This document shows, piece after piece, positions 1 to 9,213 of a stretch of DNA of 17,687 nt (the first letter of the stretch is position 1; each line of letters opens with the position of its first letter). The stretch comes from Candidatus Sulfotelmatobacter sp. (GTDB lineage: Bacteria; Acidobacteriota; Terriglobia; Terriglobales; SbA1): positions 1 to 17,687 of the forward strand of contig JASLEQ010000500.1 in the NCBI GenBank assembly GCA_030151135.1. Direction: 5' to 3'. The notes below the pieces were generated by a model. It searched no databases and had not been told where the DNA came from. It saw nothing but the letters and a program-made list of their open reading frames with translations. Position numbers and translations under genes: made by a program.

Positions 1-552
1 CTCAAATTCGTCGTTCGAGAAAATCAGACCGGACGAATGGGTTCGTTCGAGACAGACGTGATCGTTCCCGATCTCAAATCACAGCCATTGAAAATGAGTT
101 CGATCGTTCTTGCCAGCCAGATGCAGAACGCCAAGAAGAATTCCTCCGACAGTCCTTTAGTCCGCGATGGAGAAGAAATCATTCCCAACGTCACGCACGT
201 CTTCTCTACCACGCAACACCTCAGGCTCTACTATGAAGTCTATGATCCAGGACGCACGAATGCGCCCCAGAACTCCCGAACCGAACCTGCCAACGCAGAT
301 ATCCATCTATTAAGCAACGTCGCATTCTTCCGCGGAAAGGCGAAGGTGTTCGAAAGCTCCCTCGTTGAAATAACCGCACTCAATGCCCGCGCTCGCAAAG
401 CCGGAGTATTCCAACTGGACTTGCCCCTCACTTCGTTGACGCCGGGATTCTACACAGCCCAACTGAACGTCATCGATGATGCGGCTGGCTCTTTCCTTTT
501 TCCCCGATTTGCGCTGCTGATTCGATCCGAAAGTCCATCTCCAACTCACTGA
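1..552 (+). CDS. C-terminal part of a secreted VWFA-related (acidobacterial type) protein, 5' end outside window
   Basis: The frame is open from the first base (reading LKFVVRENQTGRMGSFETD) to a TGA at 550-552, so the Met at base 37 is internal and the true start lies upstream; 183 residues are visible. The segment has no catalytic motif. It is a beta-rich tail with a phrase of the form GSFETD-VIVPDL-PLKMSSIVL near its start, a middle part around THVFSTTQHLRLYYEVYD, and an ending of the form GFYTAQLNVIDDAAG-FLFPRFALLIR. I associate this layout with the C-terminal domain of acidobacterial VWFA-related secreted proteins; the VWA domain itself would be upstream and is not seen. The gene is convergent with the lipoprotein gene at 700-2649. 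The family call is from memory of the pattern and is moderate; that it is a real, truncated coding region is fairly secure. Confidence 0.6.
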   Translation, partial: LKFVVRENQTGRMGSFETDVIVPDLKSQPLKMSSIVLASQMQNAKKNSSDSPLVRDGEEIIPNVTHVFSTTQHLRLYYEVYDPGRTNAPQNSRTEPANADIHLLSNVAFFRGKAKVFESSLVEITALNARARKAGVFQLDLPLTSLTPGFYTAQLNVIDDAAGSFLFPRFALLIRSESPSPTH

Positions 553-558
553 CTGCAC

Positions 559-585
559 CGCAAGTCGCGGCTCTTGCGTCTTTCC
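559..585 (+). terminator. Weak terminator-like hairpin after the first gene
   Basis: CGCAAG at 559-564 pairs perfectly with CTTGCG at 573-578 around an 8-base loop, and TCTTTCC follows. It begins 7 bases after the stop codon at 550-552, the right place for a rho-independent terminator between convergent genes, but a 6-bp stem and a broken T-run make it weak. The rest of the 147-base convergent spacer (553-699) shows no recognisable element. Confidence 0.3.
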
Positions 586-699
586 AAGAATCTATCCCGA
601 ACCTACGTCGATCAATCTGACATACTGGACGCCATTCGGCTGGACCGCACCGGGGCCGGCATTTTTGTCCTAATTTCGTGAGGATTTCGTAGGCATTGC

Positions 700-2649
700 C
701 TACTGGCAACTTTGACAAACCGGAGTTCTCGTCGAGAAATTCCCGAATGTCAGGACTGCGGAAGTAACTGAGTCCGTTTCGATGAAGTAGCCTTGGGTCG
801 AGTCGATAAGATAAAAATCGACTGCGATAGTGTTCGACACCGTCCCCGGCGTCGGGAAGAATGGGTCGGTAAGGCTACCGCTGTAACTGCCTGCTGCACT
901 TCCCGGACTGAAAACTCCGGTCAACGGCGAACCGAGTTGCCCATTGAAATCAACGTCGCTGTCTAGCAGCCCGGCTAAAGATCCTTGTGATCCGTTAACC
1001 GTAATCTGAGCGGTGCTGTCGTTCTCGGTCACGTTGGCACTGATCCCTTGCGTGAACTCCAGGCCGTATGGGCCATTGAATGAAATGGCGGACGCTGTCT
1101 GCGGGTTTGCAAGCCCGATTCCCAACGACCCGAGCGTTGAATCAAGGCTTAGCACAACTGGAGGGTTGCCGTTCCCAGTGAGATAGAAAATGAGTTCCGG
1201 CGCCGTCTCATGTTTTGTAAAACTGATCTGTGAATCAACGCGCCCGGTGCCACTCGGATCCAGAGTATAACTTCCCGTAAGCGAGTCGCTGATGCTTTTC
1301 GGCGCTCCAAGAACCACTTCATCCACCGATCCACTGGTCAGATTTCCATTTGCATCCGCCGAAACTAATCCTGTCAGTGCAAGAGAGGTCGGAGTGCCGC
1401 TGAAATCCTGCCCTAGAATCCCCAGGACGTACGTCCCTGAGAAGCTCTGATCTGTGCTGAACGTCCCTGTAGCCGCGCCCTGTGCAATGGCAATTCCCGA
1501 TGTTATGCCGCCTGTCCCCGACCCGGTATTGTCGGTCTCGATCAGCTTCATGTGCTGCGCGTCTACGATGTAGCCGGTGAACTGAAGCGTAGTTGCCGAA
1601 AATGGCGCGGTCAAAGTGAACTTCACTGCCCCAAATGAGTCCGGATTCGTGACCGATCCGGAGATTGCCGAGTTCGAATTCACGATGCCGTTCGACCCGT
1701 CAAATTCGTCTGCGACACTGCCCGCACCCGAGATCGAACCGGGCGAGTCAATTTTCAGAACGCCGCCCATCGCCATCGGCAGTGCACCATTGGAAAACAA
1801 ACCGGTACCACTGACGGCAAACGCGTAGCCCGCGGTTGGCGCTGCTTTGCTGGTCTGTAACTCAAGGGAGCCCGACGAGGTCTCGTAGCTCAGTGTGGAA
1901 AGAGCCGGGTTATCCAAGTTCGCAATCAAAGCTCGGTTATTCGACAGCACCATCAGGCTGAAATTCTCAACTCCTTGCTGGCCGATGTTTGGGTCCGCAG
2001 TATCGATCGTGAGTGATCCGCGGCCATCCGGCCCGATCGAATAGGAGCCCCCGGTAATGGCGTCGCTGATTGATCGTAATGGATCGTTATGCGTCTGCTC
2101 ACCCCCGCTGGCTCCTCCGTTGCCATCTAACGTGACCACCCCCGCCAATTGGTAAGGCCCGTTGCCGTCGATCCCTTTCGTGCTGAACACATACGTTCCC
2201 TTCAAGGCACTAGCGAAGCCTGTCACTGCCAATTTCGCGACAACGTTCTTGGTGTTATCAGCCGTCGCAAAAGCTTCGATCGAAAAGCTCTGCTGATCGC
2301 CTGAGATTGTGGACGGAGGGGTATATGTAATAGGGTCGCCGCTTTTGCTGTGCTGGGAACTGATAGCGCCGCAGTTAGCGTTCGCGGAACACAACAGGGC
2401 CCAATCTACCCCGAGGTTATCAGGATCGTTGCTCACCACAGCCGCGAAACTGGCAGTCTCGGCCAGACTGATGGATGCCGCCGGGGCGGGCTGAAAAGCA
2501 ATTGCCACTGTTTTCGAGGACGGGGCGGCTGGATTTTGCAGCGTGAGGTTGTTTGTCCCTCCGCACGCACTCAGCATCGCCAGCGCCGCAGCCGCCAGCA
2601 ACGTTTCTGTTTCCCGACCGCTGAGCAGCTTCCACCTTCGGCTTATCAT
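700..2649 (-). CDS. Lipoprotein with Ig-like domain and fourfold acidobacterial beta-repeat module (649 aa)
   Basis: The start is ATG at 2649-2647, two bases after the TGA (2654-2652) of the preceding gene; an in-frame upstream extension to 2769 lies inside that gene and reads as non-signal sequence, so I reject it. Residues 1-29 form a lipoprotein signal with lipobox LSAC (Cys29). Residues about 48-143 look like an Ig-like domain (YTPPST loop, then a SFSIEAFAT strand). Residues 151-649 hold four related units starting near 151, 274, 405 and 525, each of the form G-Y-F...G, then a GGV/AGV strand with LD-NG, G-Y or GRG turns, and an IETD or similar ending. The same unit recurs in the giant lipoprotein at 12865. 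The protein ends with a Cys-X-X-Cys (CQSC). It is third in the receptor operon and so probably an outer-membrane or surface partner of the receptor. No enzymatic motif is visible; molecular function unknown. Confidence 0.8.
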   Translation of the reverse strand: MISRRWKLLSGRETETLLAAAALAMLSACGGTNNLTLQNPAAPSSKTVAIAFQPAPAASISLAETASFAAVVSNDPDNLGVDWALLCSANANCGAISSQHSKSGDPITYTPPSTISGDQQSFSIEAFATADNTKNVVAKLAVTGFASALKGTYVFSTKGIDGNGPYQLAGVVTLDGNGGASGGEQTHNDPLRSISDAITGGSYSIGPDGRGSLTIDTADPNIGQQGVENFSLMVLSNNRALIANLDNPALSTLSYETSSGSLELQTSKAAPTAGYAFAVSGTGLFSNGALPMAMGGVLKIDSPGSISGAGSVADEFDGSNGIVNSNSAISGSVTNPDSFGAVKFTLTAPFSATTLQFTGYIVDAQHMKLIETDNTGSGTGGITSGIAIAQGAATGTFSTDQSFSGTYVLGILGQDFSGTPTSLALTGLVSADANGNLTSGSVDEVVLGAPKSISDSLTGSYTLDPSGTGRVDSQISFTKHETAPELIFYLTGNGNPPVVLSLDSTLGSLGIGLANPQTASAISFNGPYGLEFTQGISANVTENDSTAQITVNGSQGSLAGLLDSDVDFNGQLGSPLTGVFSPGSAAGSYSGSLTDPFFPTPGTVSNTIAVDFYLIDSTQGYFIETDSVTSAVLTFGNFSTRTPVCQSCQ

Positions 2650-2651
2650 CG

Positions 2652-4898
2652 TCACTGTCCCGTGCCCCGCAAGTGAATGGTCTGGGTTTGGCCAACGGTG
2701 TAGGTGACCGTGATGGTCCCGGGATCGAATCCGACAACCTTTGGCTGGAAAGTGACGTTCATCGTGCACGTCGCGCCCGACGCGAGGCTGGGCGCGCAGT
2801 CATCAGTTTCCAGGTAGTCTCCTTTAACTAAATTGCCGGTAAAGTTCACCGTTCCTGCATTCGGATCTTTAGGATCGTTAAAGATTGTGATGGTGAGCGG
2901 CGCGCTGACCTGTCCGCGTGTCTCGATTCCAAAATCCAATCCAGCCCCCGGAGTCATCCGCAACGAACTGGGCTGGTTCGCCGTTAATTCCACCGGGAAG
3001 CGCCCGCTATCAATTTCACAGTTGTACTGGCTTGAGTTATTGCATTGCTGCGTATTCAGCTGCAGGAAGTAATCGAGTCCGGAAGTCAGTGATGTGCCTG
3101 GCTGTGGGACGAAAGTCATCTGTAGCGTGCAAGATGCTTGTGGCGCCAGGAGCGAGCCCGAACAATTGTCACCCGAGATCTGAAAGTTCGGCAATTTGCT
3201 TTTCAGGTCACTGTCACAGTTGTAATTAATCGTCGAGCCATTCTGCACGATATTGCCCGTATCAACCTGTAGCCCCGCAATCAAACCGGGAGCGGGCGGG
3301 CGCGGAAGGGTGAGCACACCGCCGGACGCAGGATTTACACACGGAGTGCTCAAGGCCGGAAGAATCTGCACCGTGGAGTTCCCCTGGTTCATGAATGAGA
3401 GAGTCTGCGGCACGCTTGATTCTCCCAGCGACTCCGCTCCGAAATCTAACTCCGGCGTCGATGGCACCAGCGCGCTCAGTCCCGTTCCAGTAATCGGAAT
3501 CGCAAAGGCCGTAAGGCTGTCCGAGCTCACGGGACTGTTCACAGTCAACGCTGCTTTTAGCGGATACGGACAAGAGGCCGGCGCAACTCCCCCGAGCGAA
3601 GTCGACGGTAGCCACGGGCAGCTCTCTTGTGGCGCAAACGAGACTGTGATCAAGCAGCTCTGCAGCGGCGCCAGAGAAAAGGATCCTCCCGCAGAAGTGG
3701 CACAGTTGTCCTGCTCGGTGAAATTTGGCAGTCCATTAAAATCGCTGGGGCCAAATGGACTCGTGAGACCGTTCTGGGAATTGAAGCTAATCGATAATCC
3801 GGAAAGAGGAGTGCCGGAAGCGAGGCTGTTGGTCAACGTAATCGTCTGAGCTGTTGGAGCTGAGCCGACCAGTTGTGGCAGGAACGTTACTGTTGCGGGC
3901 GAAAGCGTGATCGGCTGATTACAACTAGTGCTGTTTCCGATCGCGAGACATACATTTCCTATGTCCCCCGCCAGATTCCCTGCGGGACAGGCACTGCTGC
4001 TTACCCCGTAACCCATTGCACCCTGTAAAACGGTTCCCGCCGCAGAAGTCACTACCGCGACTGGGGATGGGTTGGAATATCCCATCGGCGCCCCTATCTG
4101 CCCGGCACTCAAGCCGTTCGTTCCTATAATCTGCAGGATGACCGAACTCCCGCTGATCTGCCCATTGAGAGATGCGGTCGCGAGACATGGATAATTCTGA
4201 AATGTAAGTGTGCCCGTCACGGTCGCATTGCTGGCACCGATGTTTTCACCTTGGGTCAAAGCACCGCTGACGATAAAATCCTGATCTTTCAATGCGGGGT
4301 TGAGCACGCTGTGGAAGCTACCCTGAACTGTCCCAGTAATGGAAGGAATGAGCAATGCAGTCCATTGCAAGCCAGCTTGCTTCGTTCCGCATCCTTTGCC
4401 GTCTGTTGATGAGTACGTACCCATCATCGTTGTGCCGTCGGCGCTCAAGCCGCCAGTGAGGGTAAATGTTTGCGTGCCGGCACTCACCGTCAGGTTGACG
4501 CTCTGGCCACTCAGAGTGCCCGTCACTGGGGCCGATCCGCTATTGCAAACCGGGGGTGCACCGCCAGGTGCAGCCGGTAGCTGCACGTTGTAGATAACGG
4601 CTCCAGTCACGGTACTGTCGTTACTGTTGCCACTTCCAGTCTGCATCAGGAATCCGCCCTGAACGCCCCCCAGAAATGAGCCGTCGGATGGTGGCGACAT
4701 CGTAAATTGCCAGTTACCCGCAATCTGACCGGAGGCTGACGGATTGGACGAGTGACTTCCGCCGCAACTGGAGAGCATCAGCACTGCCATCAGGACAGTC
4801 AAACACCGCCCTGTCCCCGCGCGACAAAACCGTCGGTTCGCAATCTTGCACGGCAAGCTCATCGAGATGTCTAACCAGCGGAGTCTTTTACTAGGCAT
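2652..4898 (-). CDS. Choice-of-anchor-D domain lipoprotein (748 aa)
   Basis: I chose ATG at 4898-4896 because GAGAG sits 8 bases upstream, overlapping the end of the receptor gene; an in-frame ATG at 4862 (736 aa) is possible but lacks a ribosome site. The N-terminus is basic, with a hydrophobic stretch and lipobox LSSC (Cys45), a long but acceptable lipoprotein signal. Residues about 60-320 form a Gly/Thr/Ser-rich beta domain opening with GNWQFTMSPPSDG. Three choice-of-anchor-D (ASH/Hydin-like) Ig folds follow at about 330-475, 478-640 and 650-748, recognised by LDFG...G-S-PQTLSFMNQG, DNC-SGSLLAPQASCTLQMTF and DDCAPSLASGATCTMNVTFQP. Paired cysteines suit an extracytoplasmic protein. Gene spacing (11 bases after the receptor, 2 bases before the next lipoprotein) indicates co-transcription and probable translational coupling. 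Likely an outer-membrane-anchored binding or scaffold protein; ligand unknown. Confidence 0.82.
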   Translation of the reverse strand: MPSKRLRWLDISMSLPCKIANRRFCRAGTGRCLTVLMAVLMLSSCGGSHSSNPSASGQIAGNWQFTMSPPSDGSFLGGVQGGFLMQTGSGNSNDSTVTGAVIYNVQLPAAPGGAPPVCNSGSAPVTGTLSGQSVNLTVSAGTQTFTLTGGLSADGTTMMGTYSSTDGKGCGTKQAGLQWTALLIPSITGTVQGSFHSVLNPALKDQDFIVSGALTQGENIGASNATVTGTLTFQNYPCLATASLNGQISGSSVILQIIGTNGLSAGQIGAPMGYSNPSPVAVVTSAAGTVLQGAMGYGVSSSACPAGNLAGDIGNVCLAIGNSTSCNQPITLSPATVTFLPQLVGSAPTAQTITLTNSLASGTPLSGLSISFNSQNGLTSPFGPSDFNGLPNFTEQDNCATSAGGSFSLAPLQSCLITVSFAPQESCPWLPSTSLGGVAPASCPYPLKAALTVNSPVSSDSLTAFAIPITGTGLSALVPSTPELDFGAESLGESSVPQTLSFMNQGNSTVQILPALSTPCVNPASGGVLTLPRPPAPGLIAGLQVDTGNIVQNGSTINYNCDSDLKSKLPNFQISGDNCSGSLLAPQASCTLQMTFVPQPGTSLTSGLDYFLQLNTQQCNNSSQYNCEIDSGRFPVELTANQPSSLRMTPGAGLDFGIETRGQVSAPLTITIFNDPKDPNAGTVNFTGNLVKGDYLETDDCAPSLASGATCTMNVTFQPKVVGFDPGTITVTYTVGQTQTIHLRGTGQ

Positions 4899-4909
4899 CT
4901 TGTCTGCTC

Positions 4910-7900
4910 TCAAAAGCTCCACTTCACACCGAACTGGATTGTGCGCGGCCGGTGTGCGTCCACAGGATGCAAGAACGACGCTCCGGATACGCAATCTACG
5001 CCACTGCCTTGAAAACCTGCGGAATAAGCCGGCCCCCCGTAGCAGCTGACAACGTTGTTTCCGCTGCTTCCCGGATTATCCGGGTCGTACACTCGGAACT
5101 GCGTCTGATTGAGAATGTTGAAAAATTCTGCACGAAACTGAAAGTCGCTCGACTCCGACACCTTGAACCGCTTCAGCAGGGTCAGATCGAAATTCAGCCG
5201 CGACGGATTGTTGAGAAAGTTCCGGCCAGCATCGCCAAACGTCAGCCCGCGCGGCGCAACAAATTCCGCTGCGTTCCCCAGCATCGGCCCAAAGCTCGGA
5301 TAACTGTTCGACGGAATTTTTAGGCCCCGGACTACGTCCGGATACGACGCCGCGATGCCCAATCCGCTCGACACGCCGGCATTATCAGTTAATGCAATGC
5401 CAGTGTCTCCAGCACTATTGATGACCGTAAACGGCGTGCCCGATTGGAATGACGTTACTCCCGAGATCTCCCAGCCATTGAACATCCATTCCAATAACTT
5501 CGAACAACATTTGTCAGCATCCGCTCCCGGTTTCCCGCTTTCCACATCGGCCGGCATGTCAGCAAAAAGATCACGCATGCCACGCGCGAGGTTCGGGACC
5601 TGATACAGATAGCTCAAGCTCAACAAGTGCCGTTCATCAAAATTAGAACTGGCCCAATTGGAGCGCAGATTGTACGAATCCACGAGCACCGGGTCGCTTC
5701 GGTCTGAAGAATTATCCAGGGAATGGCTGTAACTGTAAGAAAGACCCGCGGTCAGTGGACCTCGCGTCCGCCTTAATGTGAATTGCAATGCATCGTAGCG
5801 GGACACTGCCACATTCTGGAGAGAGAAGATTCTGCCTAACCCAGGATACGGCCGCCCCGGAAGAGAATTGACATTAGGAATATATGGCGATGTGCAAGCT
5901 GCCTGCAGATGGACATATGCGGGATTTTGAGGCGTCACGATGGTGCCACTCTGTAGCATGAATGGCGTCGTGCCATCTCCGGGGTGCCCGGCTCCCGCGA
6001 CCGGAGACACCGTGCAGTCATCCAGAATCAACGGTTCGTTCGGCCCGAAGGGATTTTCGTTGGCGGGCAGCGGTAACAGCTGATTGAGTTGTCGTTCGAT
6101 TGTGAGGTGCGTGCCCTTGCTCGCAACATAAGCGACATTGGCAACGAACGATCGAGGTAACTCTCGCTGCACACCAAAGCTCCACTGCTGCGCGTAAGGC
6201 CAGACCGCCTTCGTCGGAATTCCAGTCACATCGAGGGGAAAGACAGACCCGGCCGGTGGAACCGGGTTGCTGGGATTCAGCGCGCAAGAAGTGTGGCTCG
6301 GATCAAACGTGGCGCCATACCCAATATTTCCGATGCACGAATAATTCAACGGCAGTGGCTGCGTCATGCTGAGAACGACGGGAGAGCTCGCCTCCAGCGA
6401 TCCCGTGTTTGCTTCATTGCCCGTTCCGTGTTCAAAAAAGATTCCGTAGCCGCCTCTCACCGAGGTCTTTCCGTCGCCAAATGGATCCCACGCGAAACCA
6501 ACTCGAGGCGCGGGATTAAATAAGTGTCCCGCCATGCAACCCGACGGCACTCCATTCATGCCGCATTGCACGAGCCCGAGACTACTCACTACTCCTGCAG
6601 GCAGCTGAAATGTGGATGGATTGAAAGAGATCGGACTACTGTGAGCACTCTTATCGAGGAGCACGCCACTCACCGGGTCCACTGCAAAACGGGATTGATT
6701 GAAATCGCTTGCTACCCAATTCCACGCGTTGTGGTACTTCTCGTGGTAGGTCCCGAAGAGGCTTACCCGTAATCCCAGGTTCAGCGTGAGCCGACCGGTC
6801 AGTTTCCAGTCATCCTGAAAATACGGTTCAGCCAGTTGGTAGGTTTGATAGTAGCGATGCTGCGCGGAATCCTGACTGAAACTCTGTATGTAGCCGGTCG
6901 TGACTCCATTAATCACCCGCTGCATCAGGAAATCTGTGAACGCGTTGCCGGTGCTGTGCGCTAGATTATTGAATGTGAGTAGCCCCTGCAGTTCGCCCGT
7001 TGCCGCACCAATCGCATTGTTGGTCTGGTTCCGCTGCGCCAAAACAACCTGTCCGCCGAATTGCAGAGTGTGCTTACCGACCGATTTGCCCACGTCATCG
7101 CGCAACGCATAGGTCGGGTTGGTGTGAGTCCAGGGCATGTACGAGGCATCTTCCGTGAACCCTCTGCCCCCGTAAGCCGCGTTGGTCCCAAGAATTGCCA
7201 CACCAGGCATCTTTCCGCCAAAACCATTTCGAAATAAATATCCCATCGCGCATTGCGGAATTCCTGTGGCCGGATCAAGGCTCAGTTGCGGATTGCACTG
7301 CGTGGGCGCCGACGCATCACTCACCAAGGGTTGATCAATCGATGGGTTCCGTTGAAACTGCGCCCCGCCGGGACCATTCTGGTCCACGAGCGTGATATCC
7401 GAGTCGACGTAACTTGCTACGAACTCGTTGATCAGCGTTGGAGAAATCGTATTCGTCAGCCGCGCCACCAGGCTTGTCCCAGGTCCCGCGAAGCGATTCT
7501 GAATCGTGGGAAAGCTTGCCGCCGACGGATTTGTAGAGTGAAGATAGCTCCACTGCGGCGCCAAAACCGTCGTATCCCAGGCGTCATGCACATACCGGAA
7601 CGACGCTTTCATCTTCTGCGTCAGAGTCTGATCAATCCGAAACAGTTCTTCTCGCCAGTAAGTCGGAGGCGAAATAGCAGCCACATAACAGTGATTGGGA
7701 TCCGTTGGATCCAGATTTGCCACCTGGAAGTTGCAACCGACCGGCGAATTCGGCAGAGGAATCAGGTTCGACTGCAGAATGGCTAGCGCGTTCTTGTCAA
7801 CTCCAATGTTGGCCGGGGTCCCGGCGATTTGTTGCTGCTCAAGGTTGTAGATCGGAAAAAGCCCCGTCGTGCTTGTAATTCCATTGACCGATGGGCAATC

Positions 7901-9079
7901 CGGAAATTGTTGCCGGCTGAAGCCAAGTGATTGCGACGTACCCTGCAGGGGACAAACGTCGCTGAAGTCGAACACCTGAGACACAAGCCCGTTCGAGTTA
8001 GGCGGACTGAGATTCGTTTGAATTCCGTGAGGCGTCATGACCAAGCCGCGCTCCTTCAGCGAGGGAACGGCTTGGTTGTAATCTGTCGGACTCTTCTCCA
8101 GACGAAATTCTTCAGAAAAGAAGAAGAAGGTCTTATCTCGTTTGTTGTTGTAAACCTTGGGAATCGTGAAAGGGCCGCCGATCGTCCCCCCAAAATCCTG
8201 CCTTCGATAGAGCGGCGTGCGGCCCGGCGCGTCGAAATAGTTGCGTGCATTGAACGCCTCATTCCGAAGAAACTCGTAGGCTCCTCCGTGGAGGCGATCG
8301 GTTCCGGATTTTGTGGTCACTTGCACGGTCCCCGATGCGGTACGGCCGTACTGTGCGCCGTAATTCGAAGTGAGTACCTTTACTTCCTGGATCGCATCGA
8401 GACTCGGATAAACCATCAACGTGCTCGCCGCGCCGTTGAGCCCTGTATTCAGGACATCGCTTCCATCCACTTCGAAGGTGTTGTACTCAACGCGACCGCC
8501 GTTGACGCTGTACTTCACGCTTCCCACAACGCCGACCTTCGCTTCATCTTGTCCGGTCTGATTGCTGACACCTGGTGCAAGCGCGATAAGTTGTGTAAAG
8601 TTGCGCCCGTTTAGTCCGATGGATACTACTTCTTTCTCGGTGATCGTTCCAGACACGCTCGCGGATTCCGTCTCAACAGTACCCACCCCTGAAGATTCCA
8701 CGTTCACTTCTGTTTTCTCGCTTGCCGGATCGAGCGAGGCATCCATTGTCAACTCGAGGCCGGCAGTGAGATTGATGTAATCGAGTGTCTTCACCGCGAA
8801 ATTGGGGGCTGTGATTGTGATGGTGTAAGTGCCGGGAATCACACCGCTGAAAAGATATGTGCCCTTCTCATCCGTCTTGGTCGCTTGTTTGCTGCCGTTG
8901 CTGCCGGCAAGAACGACATCCGCGCCGGTTACTACTGCCTGCGTCGCGTCCGTTACCGTACCCGTGATCCTCGCTTTGTCGCCGGCGGGACTTTCCTGTC
9001 CCATCGCAAAACATCCAAAGACCACAATGAGGGCGGCAATCGACGCACCGCGACAAAGATCGCGAAACACAAATCCCAC
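4910..9079 (-). CDS. Oar-like TonB-dependent receptor with carboxypeptidase-regulatory-like domain (1389 aa)
   Basis: An outer-membrane beta-barrel predicted to import a substrate using TonB energy. Translation starts at GTG (9079-9077), chosen for the GGAGAAG ribosome site at 9091-9085. Residues 1-27 are a Sec signal (hydrophobic ASIAALIVVFGCFAMG, cleavage probably before Gln28). Residues about 36-115 form a carboxypeptidase-regulatory-like beta sandwich (ITGTVTDATQAVVTGADV, then YLFSGVIPGTYTITI). The plug follows, with GLNGRNFTQLIALAPGV and VNGGRVEYNTFEVDGSD, then TTKSGTDRLHGGAYEFLRN, typical of Oar-like receptors. The remaining ~1000 residues are barrel, with RGGYGIFFEHGTGNE, FGVQRELP, YSHSLDNSSDRSD and FRAEFFNILNQTQF, ending in the terminal aromatic signature FGVKWSF. 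Length fits the family. The substrate cannot be read from sequence. It is first in a three-gene operon driven from the Pho-box-like dyad. The Oar-like family is abundant in Acidobacteriota, so family confidence is high and role confidence low. Confidence 0.93.
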   Translation of the reverse strand: MGFVFRDLCRGASIAALIVVFGCFAMGQESPAGDKARITGTVTDATQAVVTGADVVLAGSNGSKQATKTDEKGTYLFSGVIPGTYTITITAPNFAVKTLDYINLTAGLELTMDASLDPASEKTEVNVESSGVGTVETESASVSGTITEKEVVSIGLNGRNFTQLIALAPGVSNQTGQDEAKVGVVGSVKYSVNGGRVEYNTFEVDGSDVLNTGLNGAASTLMVYPSLDAIQEVKVLTSNYGAQYGRTASGTVQVTTKSGTDRLHGGAYEFLRNEAFNARNYFDAPGRTPLYRRQDFGGTIGGPFTIPKVYNNKRDKTFFFFSEEFRLEKSPTDYNQAVPSLKERGLVMTPHGIQTNLSPPNSNGLVSQVFDFSDVCPLQGTSQSLGFSRQQFPDCPSVNGITSTTGLFPIYNLEQQQIAGTPANIGVDKNALAILQSNLIPLPNSPVGCNFQVANLDPTDPNHCYVAAISPPTYWREELFRIDQTLTQKMKASFRYVHDAWDTTVLAPQWSYLHSTNPSAASFPTIQNRFAGPGTSLVARLTNTISPTLINEFVASYVDSDITLVDQNGPGGAQFQRNPSIDQPLVSDASAPTQCNPQLSLDPATGIPQCAMGYLFRNGFGGKMPGVAILGTNAAYGGRGFTEDASYMPWTHTNPTYALRDDVGKSVGKHTLQFGGQVVLAQRNQTNNAIGAATGELQGLLTFNNLAHSTGNAFTDFLMQRVINGVTTGYIQSFSQDSAQHRYYQTYQLAEPYFQDDWKLTGRLTLNLGLRVSLFGTYHEKYHNAWNWVASDFNQSRFAVDPVSGVLLDKSAHSSPISFNPSTFQLPAGVVSSLGLVQCGMNGVPSGCMAGHLFNPAPRVGFAWDPFGDGKTSVRGGYGIFFEHGTGNEANTGSLEASSPVVLSMTQPLPLNYSCIGNIGYGATFDPSHTSCALNPSNPVPPAGSVFPLDVTGIPTKAVWPYAQQWSFGVQRELPRSFVANVAYVASKGTHLTIERQLNQLLPLPANENPFGPNEPLILDDCTVSPVAGAGHPGDGTTPFMLQSGTIVTPQNPAYVHLQAACTSPYIPNVNSLPGRPYPGLGRIFSLQNVAVSRYDALQFTLRRTRGPLTAGLSYSYSHSLDNSSDRSDPVLVDSYNLRSNWASSNFDERHLLSLSYLYQVPNLARGMRDLFADMPADVESGKPGADADKCCSKLLEWMFNGWEISGVTSFQSGTPFTVINSAGDTGIALTDNAGVSSGLGIAASYPDVVRGLKIPSNSYPSFGPMLGNAAEFVAPRGLTFGDAGRNFLNNPSRLNFDLTLLKRFKVSESSDFQFRAEFFNILNQTQFRVYDPDNPGSSGNNVVSCYGGPAYSAGFQGSGVDCVSGASFLHPVDAHRPRTIQFGVKWSF

Positions 9080-9084
9080 GAATG

Positions 9085-9091
9085 CTTCTCC
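9085..9091 (-). promoter_or_regulatory. Ribosome binding site fixing the GTG start of the receptor
   Basis: On the minus strand GGAGAAG lies 5 bases before GTG at 9079. It supports the GTG start; no nearby in-frame ATG is preceded by a comparable site. Confidence 0.6.
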
Positions 9092-9161
9092 GCTGCTGAT
9101 TCTTGTGTGAAAGGGTTTGGAAAGCCGAAGGCGGATGGTACAGGATGCAAAAGCTAGACAA

Positions 9162-9200
9162 CGTTAAAAGAATATGAAACTTATGTGAACGGCATGTGAC
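9162..9200 (-). promoter_or_regulatory. Left arm of a divergent Pho-box-like array (four hexamers, 11-bp period)
   Basis: Read on the minus strand from the centre outwards, four hexamers occur at exact 11-bp steps: GTCACA (9200-9195), TTCACA (9189-9184), TTCATA (9178-9173), TTAACG (9167-9162), with five-base spacers. This matches the architecture bound by PhoB/PhoP response regulators: B. subtilis PhoP uses TT(A/C/T)ACA hexamers spaced at about 11 bp, and E. coli PhoB uses 11-bp-spaced direct repeats containing GTCA(T/C). The array points toward the receptor gene, whose start is 83 bases further on. I see no convincing -10; TAGCTT at 9156-9151 is the best nearby candidate. Regulator identity is inferred from the pattern only. 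Confidence 0.65.
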
Positions 9201-9213
9201 TACGAATTTTGCA

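Noticed and set aside
2649..2769. N-terminal extension of the 649-aa lipoprotein to an upstream start at 2769
   Set aside because: It would overlap the preceding gene by 118 bases and add 40 His/Arg-rich residues before a good lipoprotein signal; ATG 2649 sits 2 bases after the previous stop.
7253..8614. Plus-strand frames opposite the receptor (7253-7786 and 7931-8614)
   Set aside because: Arg-rich translations with no domain, ribosome site or signal, lying wholly inside the receptor gene on the other strand.
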